Shown here piece after piece: positions 1 through 7,144 of a DNA stretch of 47,358 bases. The translations under genes and the position numbers were made by a program. The stretch's first letter is position 1. Each line of letters starts with the position of its first letter. This DNA is from Patescibacteria group bacterium. GTDB taxonomy: Bacteria > Patescibacteriota > Minisyncoccia > Moranbacterales > DUUL01. The notes beneath the pieces were generated by a model. The model made no database searches, was not told the DNA's origin, and worked only from the letters and a program-made list of their open reading frames with translations. The stretch lies in contig WGDO01000025.1 of assembly GCA_015493225.1 (NCBI GenBank), positions 1 to 47,358 of the forward strand, given 5' to 3'.

Positions 1-238
1 TCATCCCTGGAGAAATCAATTAATATTTAAAGCTCAACAAAAGTTTAAAGAAAAAAGCCAAATTTAAAAGTTTTTAATTTTTTAATTTTTTCCTAGGTAT
101 GACATTTTAATTTGGTAATGAAGTATGACATTTTTATTTACAATTGACAAAGTGTTTTAGATAACTTGTTTTTTATTATTAAAATGGTAAAGTGTTAGTA
201 GGGGGTAGCTAAAAATTTGTCTTAAAAATACTTTTAAA
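1..238. other. Spacer upstream of holA
   Basis: No gene is recognised here. A 12-base motif GTATGACATTTT occurs twice, at 97-108 and 123-134, 26 bases apart. TTGACA at 144-149 could be a -35 box, but no well-spaced -10 follows; TATTAT at 174-179 is too far away. This may be the holA control region. Confidence 0.35.
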
Positions 239-1204
239 ATGAAATTTCTTTATGGTCCGGAAAAATTTTTAATTCATCAACGATTATTAGAATTAAAACA
301 GAATTTTAAAAATGAGCATCCCAAAGCCGAGGTGGTAGAATTTGATTTGGATGAAGATAATTTGGAAGATACTCAAAACAATCTCAGCCAGGGGCAAGGA
401 TTATTTTCCAGCAAACAAATGGTTGTTATTAAAAATTCCTTGAACGCCAATAAAGCCGAACAGGAAAAATTAAAAGAATTCTTACAAGAAAAAAAGGTTT
501 GTCAAAATGAGGATTTGGAAATAATTTTTGCGGAGACCAATGAAAAAGGAGCTAAAAGCACCAGCACAAAATTAGGGCAATATTTAAAAAGAAGAGGGGA
601 GCGAGAAGAGTTTAAAAAGAAAACTGATGCGGAGATTCAGCAGTGGATTGATAGTGAATTTTTAAGAAGGAGTGGGCAAAAAGTAACAGCAGAATTAATG
701 GCCGTGCGAGAGTTAATTTTAATTACTAGAGGAAATCTTTGGCAGCTTAATAATGAGATTAATAAATTAATTTCCTATAAAGAAAGTGGTCAGATTACTT
801 TGGCTGAAGTGAGAAAACTATGCTCTGGAAAAGTTGAAGCAAAAATTTTTGATTTAGTTGATGCCATCGGAGCCAATAATAAAAAAAGAGCCTTACAACT
901 TAAACAACAATTAATTGACCAGGGAGATAACGAATTTTATATTTTTACCATGGTGCTTTTTCAAGTCAGAAATCTTTTGAAAGTTTCAGAGTGCTTACAA
1001 CAGGGAATGCACAATCCACAGTTGATAAAACAGAAAACCGGATTGCATCCTTTTGTTATTCAAAAAACGATTGGAAATTTAAGGCATTATCCCCAGGTAA
1101 AAATCAAACAAATTTATCAAATGATTGCCGAAATTGATAAACGAACAAAAATTGGAGAAATGCCGATGGAGAGGGGGTTGGAGTGGTTAATAATTCGAAT
1201 GTAG
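239..1204 (+). CDS. holA: DNA polymerase III delta subunit
   Basis: 321 residues, a usual length for the clamp-loader delta subunit, which opens the sliding clamp so that it can be loaded on DNA. The N terminus (MKFLYGPEKFLIHQRL) matches the delta family's opening strand and degenerate P-loop position. It is followed by the acidic VVEFDLDE segment, and the C-terminal helical domain contains the typical FQVRNLLKV and GEMPMERGLEWLIIRM segments. Delta lacks a working Walker A motif, as seen here. The gene stands alone, with a terminator-poor spacer after it. The start is the only ATG before the conserved N terminus, with no strong Shine-Dalgarno. The family call is by eye and the protein is divergent, as is usual for holA. 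Confidence 0.85.
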   Translation: MKFLYGPEKFLIHQRLLELKQNFKNEHPKAEVVEFDLDEDNLEDTQNNLSQGQGLFSSKQMVVIKNSLNANKAEQEKLKEFLQEKKVCQNEDLEIIFAETNEKGAKSTSTKLGQYLKRRGEREEFKKKTDAEIQQWIDSEFLRRSGQKVTAELMAVRELILITRGNLWQLNNEINKLISYKESGQITLAEVRKLCSGKVEAKIFDLVDAIGANNKKRALQLKQQLIDQGDNEFYIFTMVLFQVRNLLKVSECLQQGMHNPQLIKQKTGLHPFVIQKTIGNLRHYPQVKIKQIYQMIAEIDKRTKIGEMPMERGLEWLIIRM

Positions 1205-1285
1205 TATGCCCGTTGGGCGTTCTATCGATTCGCTCGTTCCATCATTTTATTCGTTGTAAACGTTCTATCACTTCGCTCGTAGGAT
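1205..1285. repeat. Degenerate tandem repeat after holA
   Basis: Two near-identical units of about 21 bases begin CGTTCTATC and end TTCGCTCGT, at 1218-1238 and 1260-1280. Between them lie further TTCG and CGTT words. No coding potential is seen. It looks like decayed repeat sequence. Confidence 0.45.
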
Positions 1286-1288
1286 AAT

Positions 1289-1317
1289 TTGCTTTTTTGG
1301 CCTAGAAATGGTATAAA
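1289..1317 (+). promoter_or_regulatory. Sigma70-type promoter, copy 1
   Basis: TTGCTT at 1289-1294, a 17-base spacer and TATAAA at 1312-1317. Most of this box, including spacer bases, recurs at 2414-2442 ahead of gatB. The predicted start is near 1324, about 170 bases before a terminator-like hairpin. Confidence 0.55.
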
Positions 1318-1323
1318 TAAAAA

Positions 1324-1498
1324 AGTATATTAAAGTGTATTAAGTAAGCCTTGTATAATGTTGCACAATAAAAGGATAAAAACTTGGTCATCTTTTCATC
1401 ACTGCTTTTCTGATATTTATTTGGAAAAGTAGATTTTAAGTTTTAGATTCGAAAACTATATTTTTAAAATCTGTCTTTTCAGGACAGGTTTTTATTTT
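1324..1498 (+). ncRNA. Candidate small RNA or attenuated leader
   Basis: This stretch runs from a predicted promoter (1289-1317) to a terminator-like hairpin (1463-1498) and holds no credible gene. It contains a second hairpin, CTGCTTTTC paired with GAAAAGTAG around 1402-1435 with one mismatch. It could be an independent small RNA or an attenuated leader of the gene at 1574. No known RNA family was recognised. Confidence 0.25.
1463..1498 (+). terminator. Rho-independent terminator-like hairpin
   Basis: AAAATCTGTC, a short loop, then GACAGG followed by a T-rich run (TTTTTATTTTT). Flanking A and T runs extend the stem. It lies upstream of the 1574 gene, so it may act as an attenuator. Confidence 0.5.
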
Positions 1499-1573
1499 TA
1501 AGGAACAAAAAAGGAGGGGTGAACTGTTGAAAATAATGAATAGATTAAATAAAAACAAAAATAAGGAGGTACT

Positions 1574-2344
1574 ATGTTATTTGAAAAATATGAATGGACA
1601 GATCATAATTTTACATGGGTGTTTAAACCAGTAAAAAAATCACCAGTGATTATTACCGTACCGCATGATGTATTTTCACATAGTGATTTAGTAGGCTTTT
1701 TTAAATCAAGAAGTGTAGGGGTAAGTGGAGCTGATAAGCACGTTTGGCCAATTGTGAAAGATGTGCTATTTAATTCAAATGTGAATGTTGTGAGAGGCCT
1801 TTTCCCCCGTCTCTTTGTTGATTACAATCGATCCATCGATGGAAATAGGTATGGTATTTGTGCTAGCCAAAAAAGGGTTGAACCAGCTTTTGAAGACGAG
1901 AAGTTGAAGCACATTTATGATTTTTATCATCAAAATATAGAGAAGGCTATTAAAGAAGGTATCCAACAATACGGACAAAGAAATTGTTTGTTGATGGATT
2001 TTCATGGATTTGGTAGACAGCCTTCATATGGAGAGTATGATCTTATACTTGGTACTGGCAATAGAGCCACTGTCGACAATTCAATTATAGACATAAAATT
2101 TGCGAGGTTTATGTTTGGCAAGGGTTATAAAATTTTTCTACCCGCGGAAACATCAGTTTTCTCGACGACAGGAGATGATTTTAGTGGTGATTTTACAGTT
2201 TGGCATTATTCCAAAAAATTTGGAATTAATGCTATGCAGTTGGAGATTGCTAAAAAATTTAGAGTTTTTGAGGGAGGAAATATAGGCGAAAAATTGGCTA
2301 GTGATATAGCTGAGTTTTTTAATAAGTATTTTGTCTTCCGTTAG
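1574..2344 (+). CDS. N-formylglutamate amidohydrolase-family protein
   Basis: 256 residues. The order of motifs fits the N-formylglutamate amidohydrolase fold, a zinc peptidase relative: VPHD near the N terminus, GADKHVWPIV, then PRLFVDYNRSID (the conserved PR..vD.NR), LLMDFHGFG (metal-binding D.H), LILGTGNRAT and a late QLEI. In other bacteria the family hydrolyses N-formyl-glutamate in histidine breakdown. No hut genes are here, so the substrate is unknown and a peptide or amino-acid amide is equally possible. A strong AAGGAGG lies at 1563-1569, seven bases before the ATG. A terminator follows at 2380. All expected catalytic segments are present. Confidence 0.7.
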   Translation: MLFEKYEWTDHNFTWVFKPVKKSPVIITVPHDVFSHSDLVGFFKSRSVGVSGADKHVWPIVKDVLFNSNVNVVRGLFPRLFVDYNRSIDGNRYGICASQKRVEPAFEDEKLKHIYDFYHQNIEKAIKEGIQQYGQRNCLLMDFHGFGRQPSYGEYDLILGTGNRATVDNSIIDIKFARFMFGKGYKIFLPAETSVFSTTGDDFSGDFTVWHYSKKFGINAMQLEIAKKFRVFEGGNIGEKLASDIAEFFNKYFVFR

Positions 2345-2379
2345 TATTAGTTTTAAAAAAGTGATTTAATAAAATCAGC

Positions 2380-2411
2380 AAGGCTCAATAAATATTTATT
2401 TATTGAGCCTT
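2380..2411 (+). terminator. Terminator after the amidohydrolase gene
   Basis: A near-perfect inverted repeat has arms AAGGCTCAATAAATA and TATTTATTGAGCCTT. TTTGCTTTTTT follows. The downstream T run overlaps the -35 box of the gatB promoter. Confidence 0.7.
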
Positions 2412-2413
2412 AT

Positions 2414-2442
2414 TTGCTTTTTTGGGTTGGAAATGGTATAAA
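2414..2442 (+). promoter_or_regulatory. Predicted gatB promoter, copy 2
   Basis: TTGCTT at 2414-2419, 17 bases, TATAAA at 2437-2442. The sequence TTTGCTTTTTTGG, six variable bases and AAATGGTATAAATA is shared with 1288-1319. The 5' leader to gatB would be about 160 bases and holds two palindromic repeats. Confidence 0.6.
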
Positions 2443-2454
2443 TAGAGGGTGAAA

Positions 2455-2524
2455 GTTAATTTTAATTTGTAATTTTCAATTTGAAATGAATTTGAAATTT
2501 ACAAATTACAAATTAAAATTAAAA
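2455..2524. repeat. AT-rich palindromic element, short copy
   Basis: The arms are TTAATTTTAATTTGTAATTT and its near complement ending TTACAAATTAAAATTAA. It is the same family as the longer elements at 34029-34181 and 35394-35542, but lacks their central loop. It lies between the predicted gatB promoter and the gatB start. Confidence 0.75.
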
Positions 2525-2536
2525 AGCTAAACTGAA

Positions 2537-2588
2537 AAACCCCAAATTTTTCTTCGAAAAATTTGACCCCCTTTATGCAGGGGGTGTC
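2537..2588 (+). repeat. Two-hairpin C-rich repeat, copy 1
   Basis: First hairpin CAAATTTTT-cttc-GAAAAATTTG, followed by CCCCC-tttatgca-GGGGG. Related copies are at 8507-8565 (inside alaS), 31659-31715 and 36234-36288, all in the same orientation. Confidence 0.8.
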
Positions 2589-2609
2589 TAAAAAATAATT
2601 TGAAAAACA

Positions 2610-4133
2610 ATGTCAAAATATCAGCCAACAATTGGAATGGAGATTCATGTAGAACTTGCTACAAAAAGTAAAATGTTTTGTGGTTGTAAAAACGGAATGG
2701 GCTTAGAAAAAGAACCGAATAAAAATATTTGCCCAGTTTGTACGGGACAACCAGGAGCTACCCCCGTTCCCAATAAGCAGGCGGTGGAATTTGTTGCTAA
2801 AGCTGGGCTAGCTTTAGAATGTCAAATTACTCCCGAGTCAAAATTTGATAGAAAAAATTATTTTTATCCAGATTTGCCAAAAGGCTATCAAATTTCTCAA
2901 TTTGATTTACCAATTTGTCGAGATGGAAAATTAAAAATTAGAGTAAGAAAAGATGGCGAAGAGAAAGGAAATAATCAAGCCAAAACCTATGGCAAAACAG
3001 TTGGTATTCACAGAATTCATCTGGAAGAAGACACTGCTAAGCTAAGTCATGGCCATAGTGGGGAAAGTCTAGTTGATTTTAATCGTTCCAGTGTGCCGTT
3101 GATGGAGTTAGTCAGTGAACCAGATATCACTTCCGCCAAAGAAGCTAAGAAGTTTTCCGAAGAGTTACAATTAATTTTCCGCTACATTGGTATTTCTCCA
3201 GCGGACATGGAAAAAGGACAGATGCGTTGTGAGGCTAATGTTTCCTTACACAAAGAAGGCGAGGATATTTTAGCAGGAACAAAGGTAGAATTAAAAAATA
3301 TCAATTCCTTTCGAGCCATTGAGAAAGGGATTGAATATGAAATAGAAAGGCAGACAGAAATGCTAGACAATGGTGAAAAAGTCATCCAGGAAACTAGAGG
3401 ATGGGATGAACATAAGGGAGAGACATTTAGTCAACGTAAAAAAGAAAACGCCGATGATTATAGATATTTTCCTGATCCAGATTTACAGCCTTTTACGTTT
3501 AGCAAAGATTATATTCAGGGTTTAATGAATAAACTTCCGGAACTTCCTCGTGAACGGCGATTGAGATTTCAAGAAGAATATGATTTATTGCCAGAGAATG
3601 TTGAAACTTTAGTAACTAATAAAGATTTGGGAAATTATTTTGAAGAAGTGTCTTCAGAATTGACTGAATGGTTAGCCTGTGAAGGTGAAAAAGTTGATGA
3701 AAAGGCAAAAACAAAAGTTTATCGTCTAGCCAATAGTTACTTGATTACAAATTTAGCAAAATTAATGAGTGATGATGGGATAGAAATGGATCAGCTTAAA
3801 ATCACTGCTGAAAATTTTGCGGAATTAATTAAAATGATTCATAAAAATGAAATTAATTCTTCCGCCGCCCAAACTGTTCTAGAAGAAATGTTTAAAACTG
3901 GTGGCGATCCTTCACACATTGTTGATGAAAAAGATTTAAAACAAGTATCAGACACTGGGGAATTAGACAATATAGTAGATGTAATCTTAAAAGATAATCC
4001 ATCAGCAGTTGAAGACTATAAAGCCGGTAAAGAAAATTCCATCAAATTTTTAATGGGGCAAGTGATGAAGGAAACCAAGGGTAAGGCAAATCCCCCAGTT
4101 GTGATGGAGCTGTTAAAAAATAAGATGAAATAG
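2610..4133 (+). CDS. gatB: Asp/Glu-tRNA amidotransferase subunit B
   Basis: 507 residues, slightly longer than the usual 475-500. GatB is the kinase and transamidation subunit of GatCAB, which turns Glu-tRNA(Gln) and Asp-tRNA(Asn) into the correct amide forms. Signature segments: IGMEIHVEL at the start, CVCTGQPGATPVPN-type Cys motif (CPVCTGQPG), FDRKNYFYPDLPKGYQISQFD, HLEEDTAKL, VDFNRSSVPLMELVSEPD, RCEANVSL, KVELKNINSFRAIEKGIEYEI and ETRGWDE. The C-terminal YqeY-like tail (GQVMKETKGKANP) is intact. gatA and gatC are not adjacent. The ATG at 2610 starts directly at the conserved N terminus without a clear Shine-Dalgarno, which is common in this window. Confidence 0.97.
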   Translation: MSKYQPTIGMEIHVELATKSKMFCGCKNGMGLEKEPNKNICPVCTGQPGATPVPNKQAVEFVAKAGLALECQITPESKFDRKNYFYPDLPKGYQISQFDLPICRDGKLKIRVRKDGEEKGNNQAKTYGKTVGIHRIHLEEDTAKLSHGHSGESLVDFNRSSVPLMELVSEPDITSAKEAKKFSEELQLIFRYIGISPADMEKGQMRCEANVSLHKEGEDILAGTKVELKNINSFRAIEKGIEYEIERQTEMLDNGEKVIQETRGWDEHKGETFSQRKKENADDYRYFPDPDLQPFTFSKDYIQGLMNKLPELPRERRLRFQEEYDLLPENVETLVTNKDLGNYFEEVSSELTEWLACEGEKVDEKAKTKVYRLANSYLITNLAKLMSDDGIEMDQLKITAENFAELIKMIHKNEINSSAAQTVLEEMFKTGGDPSHIVDEKDLKQVSDTGELDNIVDVILKDNPSAVEDYKAGKENSIKFLMGQVMKETKGKANPPVVMELLKNKMK

Positions 4134-4153
4134 TTGATGATTGGAGAGGACTT

Positions 4154-4219
4154 TTGCGAAGGTCCAACCTTTGCAGAATTGAGCGAAGCGATATGAATGC
4201 AAAGGTTGGATCTTTGCAA
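4154..4219. repeat. Inverted pair of REP-like palindromes before the RAYT gene
   Basis: Unit a at 4154-4175 reads TTGCGAAGGTCC then AACCTTTGCA. Unit b at 4198-4219 is the inverted relative, TGCAAAGGTTGG then ATCTTTGCAA. Each unit is itself nearly palindromic. The pair, separated by 22 bases, resembles a bacterial interspersed mosaic element next to its transposase. Confidence 0.85.
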
Positions 4220-4246
4220 AAGTGGGAGGAGCTAAATAATAATATT

Positions 4247-4960
4247 ATGCGTAATATTGAATTCATAAATGGAGAGATTTATCATATCTATAATCGTGGC
4301 ACGGATAGAAGGGACGTCTTTATGGACAGATATAATTATCAAAAATTTTTGTTGATAATGAGAGAAATAAATAGCCAAACTTACAGATTAGACCTCAGGG
4401 AATTAATGCGAAAAGAGAAAGAATCTTGCGAAGGTCCAACCTTCGCAAAAAAAGTTGATGATCAATTAGTTGACGTTGTAGCTTATTGTTTAAATCCAAA
4501 TCATTATCATTTAATATTAAGGCAAAGAGTAGATGGTGGAATAAGTAAATTTATGCAAAGATTGGGAACGTCACATACAATGCAATTTAACAAAAAGTAT
4601 GACCGTTCTGGAGCATTATTCCAAGGAAAATTTAAGGCAATACTTATTGATTCCAATGAATATTTGTTATACTTATCTGCCTATGTTAATGCAAATAATT
4701 TTATTCATAACTACAGGGATAATAAAAGTTGGCCGTACTCCAGCTATTTGGACTATAGTACGGGTGTTTGCAAAGGTCCAACCTTTGCATTCACCCCTAC
4801 GGGGCTTTGCGAAGGTTGGACCTTTGCAAACTATACCTGTGAAAAAGGGATTGTTCTTGATCAGTTTAGTGGAAACGCGGAAGAGTATAAAAAATTTGTG
4901 GAAATGAATGCTAATTATTTAAAAAAGAAAAAGATGTTGGCGAAATATTTGTTGGAGTAG
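4247..4960 (+). CDS. REP-associated tyrosine transposase (RAYT, Y1/HUH family)
   Basis: 237 residues from ATG 4247. An earlier in-frame TTG at 4154 lies inside the REP pair and would only add repeat-derived residues. The N terminus IYHIYNRGTDRRDVF matches the RAYT opening. The HUH motif is NHYHLIL (His86 and His88), and the candidate catalytic tyrosine is Tyr146 in LSAYVNANNF. GALFQGKFKA and WPYSSYLDY complete the family pattern. RAYTs nick single-stranded REP hairpins. Two segments are encoded by REP palindromes: CEGPTFA at about 60-67 and CKGPTFA...CEGWTFA at about 174-196. Both fall outside the catalytic motifs, so the enzyme may still work. The last residues, KKKMLAKYLLE, recur as relics at 6241 and 7021. 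Confidence 0.88.
   Translation: MRNIEFINGEIYHIYNRGTDRRDVFMDRYNYQKFLLIMREINSQTYRLDLRELMRKEKESCEGPTFAKKVDDQLVDVVAYCLNPNHYHLILRQRVDGGISKFMQRLGTSHTMQFNKKYDRSGALFQGKFKAILIDSNEYLLYLSAYVNANNFIHNYRDNKSWPYSSYLDYSTGVCKGPTFAFTPTGLCEGWTFANYTCEKGIVLDQFSGNAEEYKKFVEMNANYLKKKKMLAKYLLE
4426..4448. repeat. REP-like palindrome inside the RAYT gene
   Basis: A perfect inverted repeat, TTGCGAAGGT-cca-ACCTTCGCAA. It is in frame and encodes the peptide CEGPTFA between the N-terminal strand and the HUH motif. Confidence 0.88.
4766..4831. repeat. REP inverted pair with a CCCCTACGGGG centre, inside the RAYT gene
   Basis: The left unit at 4766-4789 and right unit at 4806-4831 are inverted copies (GTTTGCAAAGGTCC... and ...GGACCTTTGCAAAC). 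CCCCTACGGGG at 4794-4804 sits between them, so the whole 66-base block is one large palindrome. It stays in frame and adds about 22 residues after the catalytic core. Confidence 0.88.
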
Positions 4961-4961
4961 A
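4930..4961 (+). repeat. RAYT 3' end, parental copy of a triplicated tail
   Basis: 32 bases coding KMLAKYLLE and the stop. Identical to 6241-6272 over 32 bases, and close to 7021-7051. Confidence 0.85.
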
Positions 4962-5012
4962 AATTAAAGGAGATGTCTATTTACAAGGGTAAAAAGTAAA
5001 GTAGATTTTCAG

Positions 5013-5041
5013 TTGACTACCCTAAAAAAGTATGCTAAAAT
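5013..5041 (+). promoter_or_regulatory. Promoter of the DUF4143 ATPase
   Basis: TTGACT at 5013-5018, a 17-base spacer and TAAAAT at 5036-5041. ACCCTAAAAAA occurs in the spacer (5019-5029) and again just downstream (about 5051-5061), which could be a paired operator. Confidence 0.6.
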
Positions 5042-5076
5042 TAGGATATCACCCTAAAAAATAATAATGTAATTTA

Positions 5077-6240
5077 ATGACAAAAAAGGATAAATATTAC
5101 AAAAGAATAATAAAGCCGATAGAAGACAATTCTTTTTTTCTATTTGGCCCACGAGGAGTGGGTAAGACCAGTTGGTTGAAAAAGAATTATCCAAAGGCTC
5201 TATATTTTGATTTGCTAGAATCGGAAACCTTTAGAAAGTTTATGACTTACCCGGAACGATTAGAGGAAGAAATACCGGAAAGTTTTTCTGATTGGATAAT
5301 CTTAGATGAAATCCAAAAAATACCAGAGTTGTTAAATGAGGTTCACCGACTTATCGAAAGTAAAAAATATAAATTTATTTTAACGGGTTCTTCAGCAAGG
5401 CAGTTGCGTAAAAAAGGAGTTAACCTATTGGCCGGAAGGGCTTATACATATTTTATGTATCCGTTGACGGTTGGGGAATTGGGTGTTGATTTTTCTTTGC
5501 AGAAATCACTTTCGGTAGGTCATCTTCCAAAAGCATATTTAACAAAAACGCCAAAGCGTTTTTTGGGTGCTTATCTAAACACTTATTTAAAAGAAGAAGT
5601 GAAAGAAGAAGGATTAACTAGAAATTTGGGAGATTTTTATCGTTTTTTAGATGTAGCTGTTTTTTCACAGGGTGAAGTTTTGAATTTAAATGAAGTGGCA
5701 CGAGAATGTCTTTTAAAAAGAGACAAAGTAGAAGGTTATTTTAGTATTTTAGAAGATCTTTTATTGGCGGTGCAAATACCAGTATTTAGTCGGAGAGCGA
5801 AACGTAAATTGGTAAGTAAAAATAAATTTTATTATTTTGATGTCGGTGTATTTCGACATTTGCGACAATCCGGTTTATTAGATTCTGAAAGTGAAATTGA
5901 TGGTCCAGCGTTAGAAACTTTATTTTTGCAAGAAATGAGAGCAATTAATGATTATTATGAGATGGACTATAAAATTCATTATTGGCGAACTAAAACAGGG
6001 TTAGAAGTTGATTTTGTTCTTTATGGAAACAAAGGATTATTAGCCTTTGAAATTAAAAGAAAGAGAAATATAACAGATAAAGATTTGCGAGGATTAAAGG
6101 CTTTTGAAAAAGAATATCCAGAGGCGAGAAAAGTTGTTTTTTGTGGAGTCAAAAAAGCAGAGCGACGAGGAAATATTGAAATTTTGCCGATTGAATATAG
6201 TTTGAAAAATCTAAAAAAGATTTTGGAGAATAAGAAATAG
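5077..6240 (+). CDS. AAA-family ATPase with DUF4143
   Basis: 387 residues. Walker A is GPRGVGKTS (residues 24-32), Walker B is IILDEIQKI, and an arginine/sensor region follows in TGSSARQLRKKGVNLLAGRA. The C-terminal half is the DUF4143-type region, with the nuclease-like motif KTGLEVDFVLYG...LLAFEIKRKRN (E-VDF...EIK). This family is widespread in archaea and CPR bacteria and its role is not settled; mobility or stress functions have been suggested. It has its own promoter and sits between two copies of the RAYT 3' end, which suggests arrival as an accessory insertion. The gene looks intact. Confidence 0.88.
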   Translation: MTKKDKYYKRIIKPIEDNSFFLFGPRGVGKTSWLKKNYPKALYFDLLESETFRKFMTYPERLEEEIPESFSDWIILDEIQKIPELLNEVHRLIESKKYKFILTGSSARQLRKKGVNLLAGRAYTYFMYPLTVGELGVDFSLQKSLSVGHLPKAYLTKTPKRFLGAYLNTYLKEEVKEEGLTRNLGDFYRFLDVAVFSQGEVLNLNEVARECLLKRDKVEGYFSILEDLLLAVQIPVFSRRAKRKLVSKNKFYYFDVGVFRHLRQSGLLDSESEIDGPALETLFLQEMRAINDYYEMDYKIHYWRTKTGLEVDFVLYGNKGLLAFEIKRKRNITDKDLRGLKAFEKEYPEARKVVFCGVKKAERRGNIEILPIEYSLKNLKKILENKK

Positions 6241-6272
6241 AAAGATGTTGGCGAAATATTTGTTGGAGTAGA
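6241..6272 (+). repeat. RAYT 3' end, second copy
   Basis: It begins directly after the ATPase stop codon and matches 4930-4961 over 32 bases. It still reads MLAKYLLE-stop in one frame but has no gene body before it. Confidence 0.85.
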
Positions 6273-6311
6273 GATTGTTAAAATAATAATTAGTATCATA
6301 TAGTCAAAAAT

Positions 6312-6857
6312 ATGCCAGACGAGTTGATAGATATTTATGATGAAAATAATAAGTCACTTGGAACTTCCAAGATGAGAAGTGAAGCGCACAAAAAAGGATT
6401 GTGGCATAGAGCGGCACATGTTTGGGTATATAACTCAGAAGGTAAAATTCTTTTTCAATTAAGATCTAACAAGAAAAAATATTATCCAAATACCTGGGTT
6501 CCGTCTTCAGCAGGGAGGCATATTATTTCAGGCGAAGACGAAATAGGAACAGCTATTCGTGAATTGGAAGAAGAAATAGGATTAAATGTTACTAAAGATG
6601 AGTTGAGTTTTTTTGGAATCATGCAAGAAGATAGAGTTTATCAAGGGATGATAAATAAAGAATTTCATTATATTTATTTTTTACAATTTAATGAAGATAT
6701 TGCTAATCTAAAATTACAAAAAGAAGAGGTGGAGAAAGTTAAATTTTTTAGTATTGATGAAATTGATAAGGCGTTGGAAGCTAATCCGGAAAAATATTTA
6801 ATAGAAAAAGATTATTGGAGAAAAGTTTCGAGGAGGATAAGAAAAAAGTTAAAATAG
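6312..6857 (+). CDS. Nudix hydrolase, isopentenyl-diphosphate isomerase-like
   Basis: 181 residues. It opens with DELIDIYDENNKSLGTSKMRSEAHKKGLWHRAAHVWVYN-type residues typical of the IDI-like Nudix branch. The Nudix box core is GEDEIGTAIRELEEEIGL. The expected first glycine of the box is Arg here (AGRHIISGE), a small deviation. Relatives hydrolyse nucleoside diphosphate-linked or isoprenoid diphosphate substrates; the substrate here cannot be read. No isoprenoid genes lie nearby. It is flanked by the second and third copies of the RAYT tail. A fragment of another Nudix gene occurs at 20123. Confidence 0.82.
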   Translation: MPDELIDIYDENNKSLGTSKMRSEAHKKGLWHRAAHVWVYNSEGKILFQLRSNKKKYYPNTWVPSSAGRHIISGEDEIGTAIRELEEEIGLNVTKDELSFFGIMQEDRVYQGMINKEFHYIYFLQFNEDIANLKLQKEEVEKVKFFSIDEIDKALEANPEKYLIEKDYWRKVSRRIRKKLK

Positions 6858-6866
6858 CATAGTGAT

Positions 6867-7067
6867 ATGTTGAGTTTTATTAAATTCAAAAAAATTAATA
6901 AAAAAGATCTTTATGATATTACCTTAAAGTCTGCAAAAGCTAAAAATAAGGAGGTTTTTATCTATGAAATAGGTAATATGTCAGATTTATTTTCGCAGGA
7001 GGATGCTGAAATAGTAAGAAAAAAATGTTGGCAAAATATTTGTTGGAGTAAATTTTTAAAAATATAA
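6867..7067 (+). CDS. Short hypothetical reading frame ending in RAYT-tail repeat
   Basis: 66 codons from an ATG nine bases after the Nudix stop. About 50 residues look protein-like (MLSFIKFKKINKKDLYDITL...), then the frame enters the third RAYT-tail copy and ends. It is probably a gene truncated when the tail sequence arrived, so a functional product is doubtful. No family recognised. Confidence 0.3.
   Translation: MLSFIKFKKINKKDLYDITLKSAKAKNKEVFIYEIGNMSDLFSQEDAEIVRKKCWQNICWSKFLKI
7021..7051 (+). repeat. RAYT 3' end, third copy
   Basis: Codes KKMLAKYLLE-stop in frame 2 with only synonymous differences from the parental copy (for example GCG to GCA). It overlaps the end of the short frame at 6867. 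Confidence 0.75.
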
Positions 7068-7092
7068 TATAGATATTATATGCAAGTATTTG

Positions 7093-7122
7093 TTGAATGG
7101 GAGTAAAATATAAATCTATAAT
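7093..7122 (+). promoter_or_regulatory. Predicted promoter of the HExxH gene
   Basis: TTGAAT at 7093-7098, 18 bases, TATAAT at 7117-7122. The predicted transcript starts about 15-20 bases before the ATG at 7145. Confidence 0.5.
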
Positions 7123-7144
7123 AAAATGTAAATGATAATATTAT

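Noticed and set aside
4154-4246. Longer RAYT start at TTG 4154
   Set aside because: The 31 extra residues are coded by the REP pair. The family N terminus begins at the ATG 4247.
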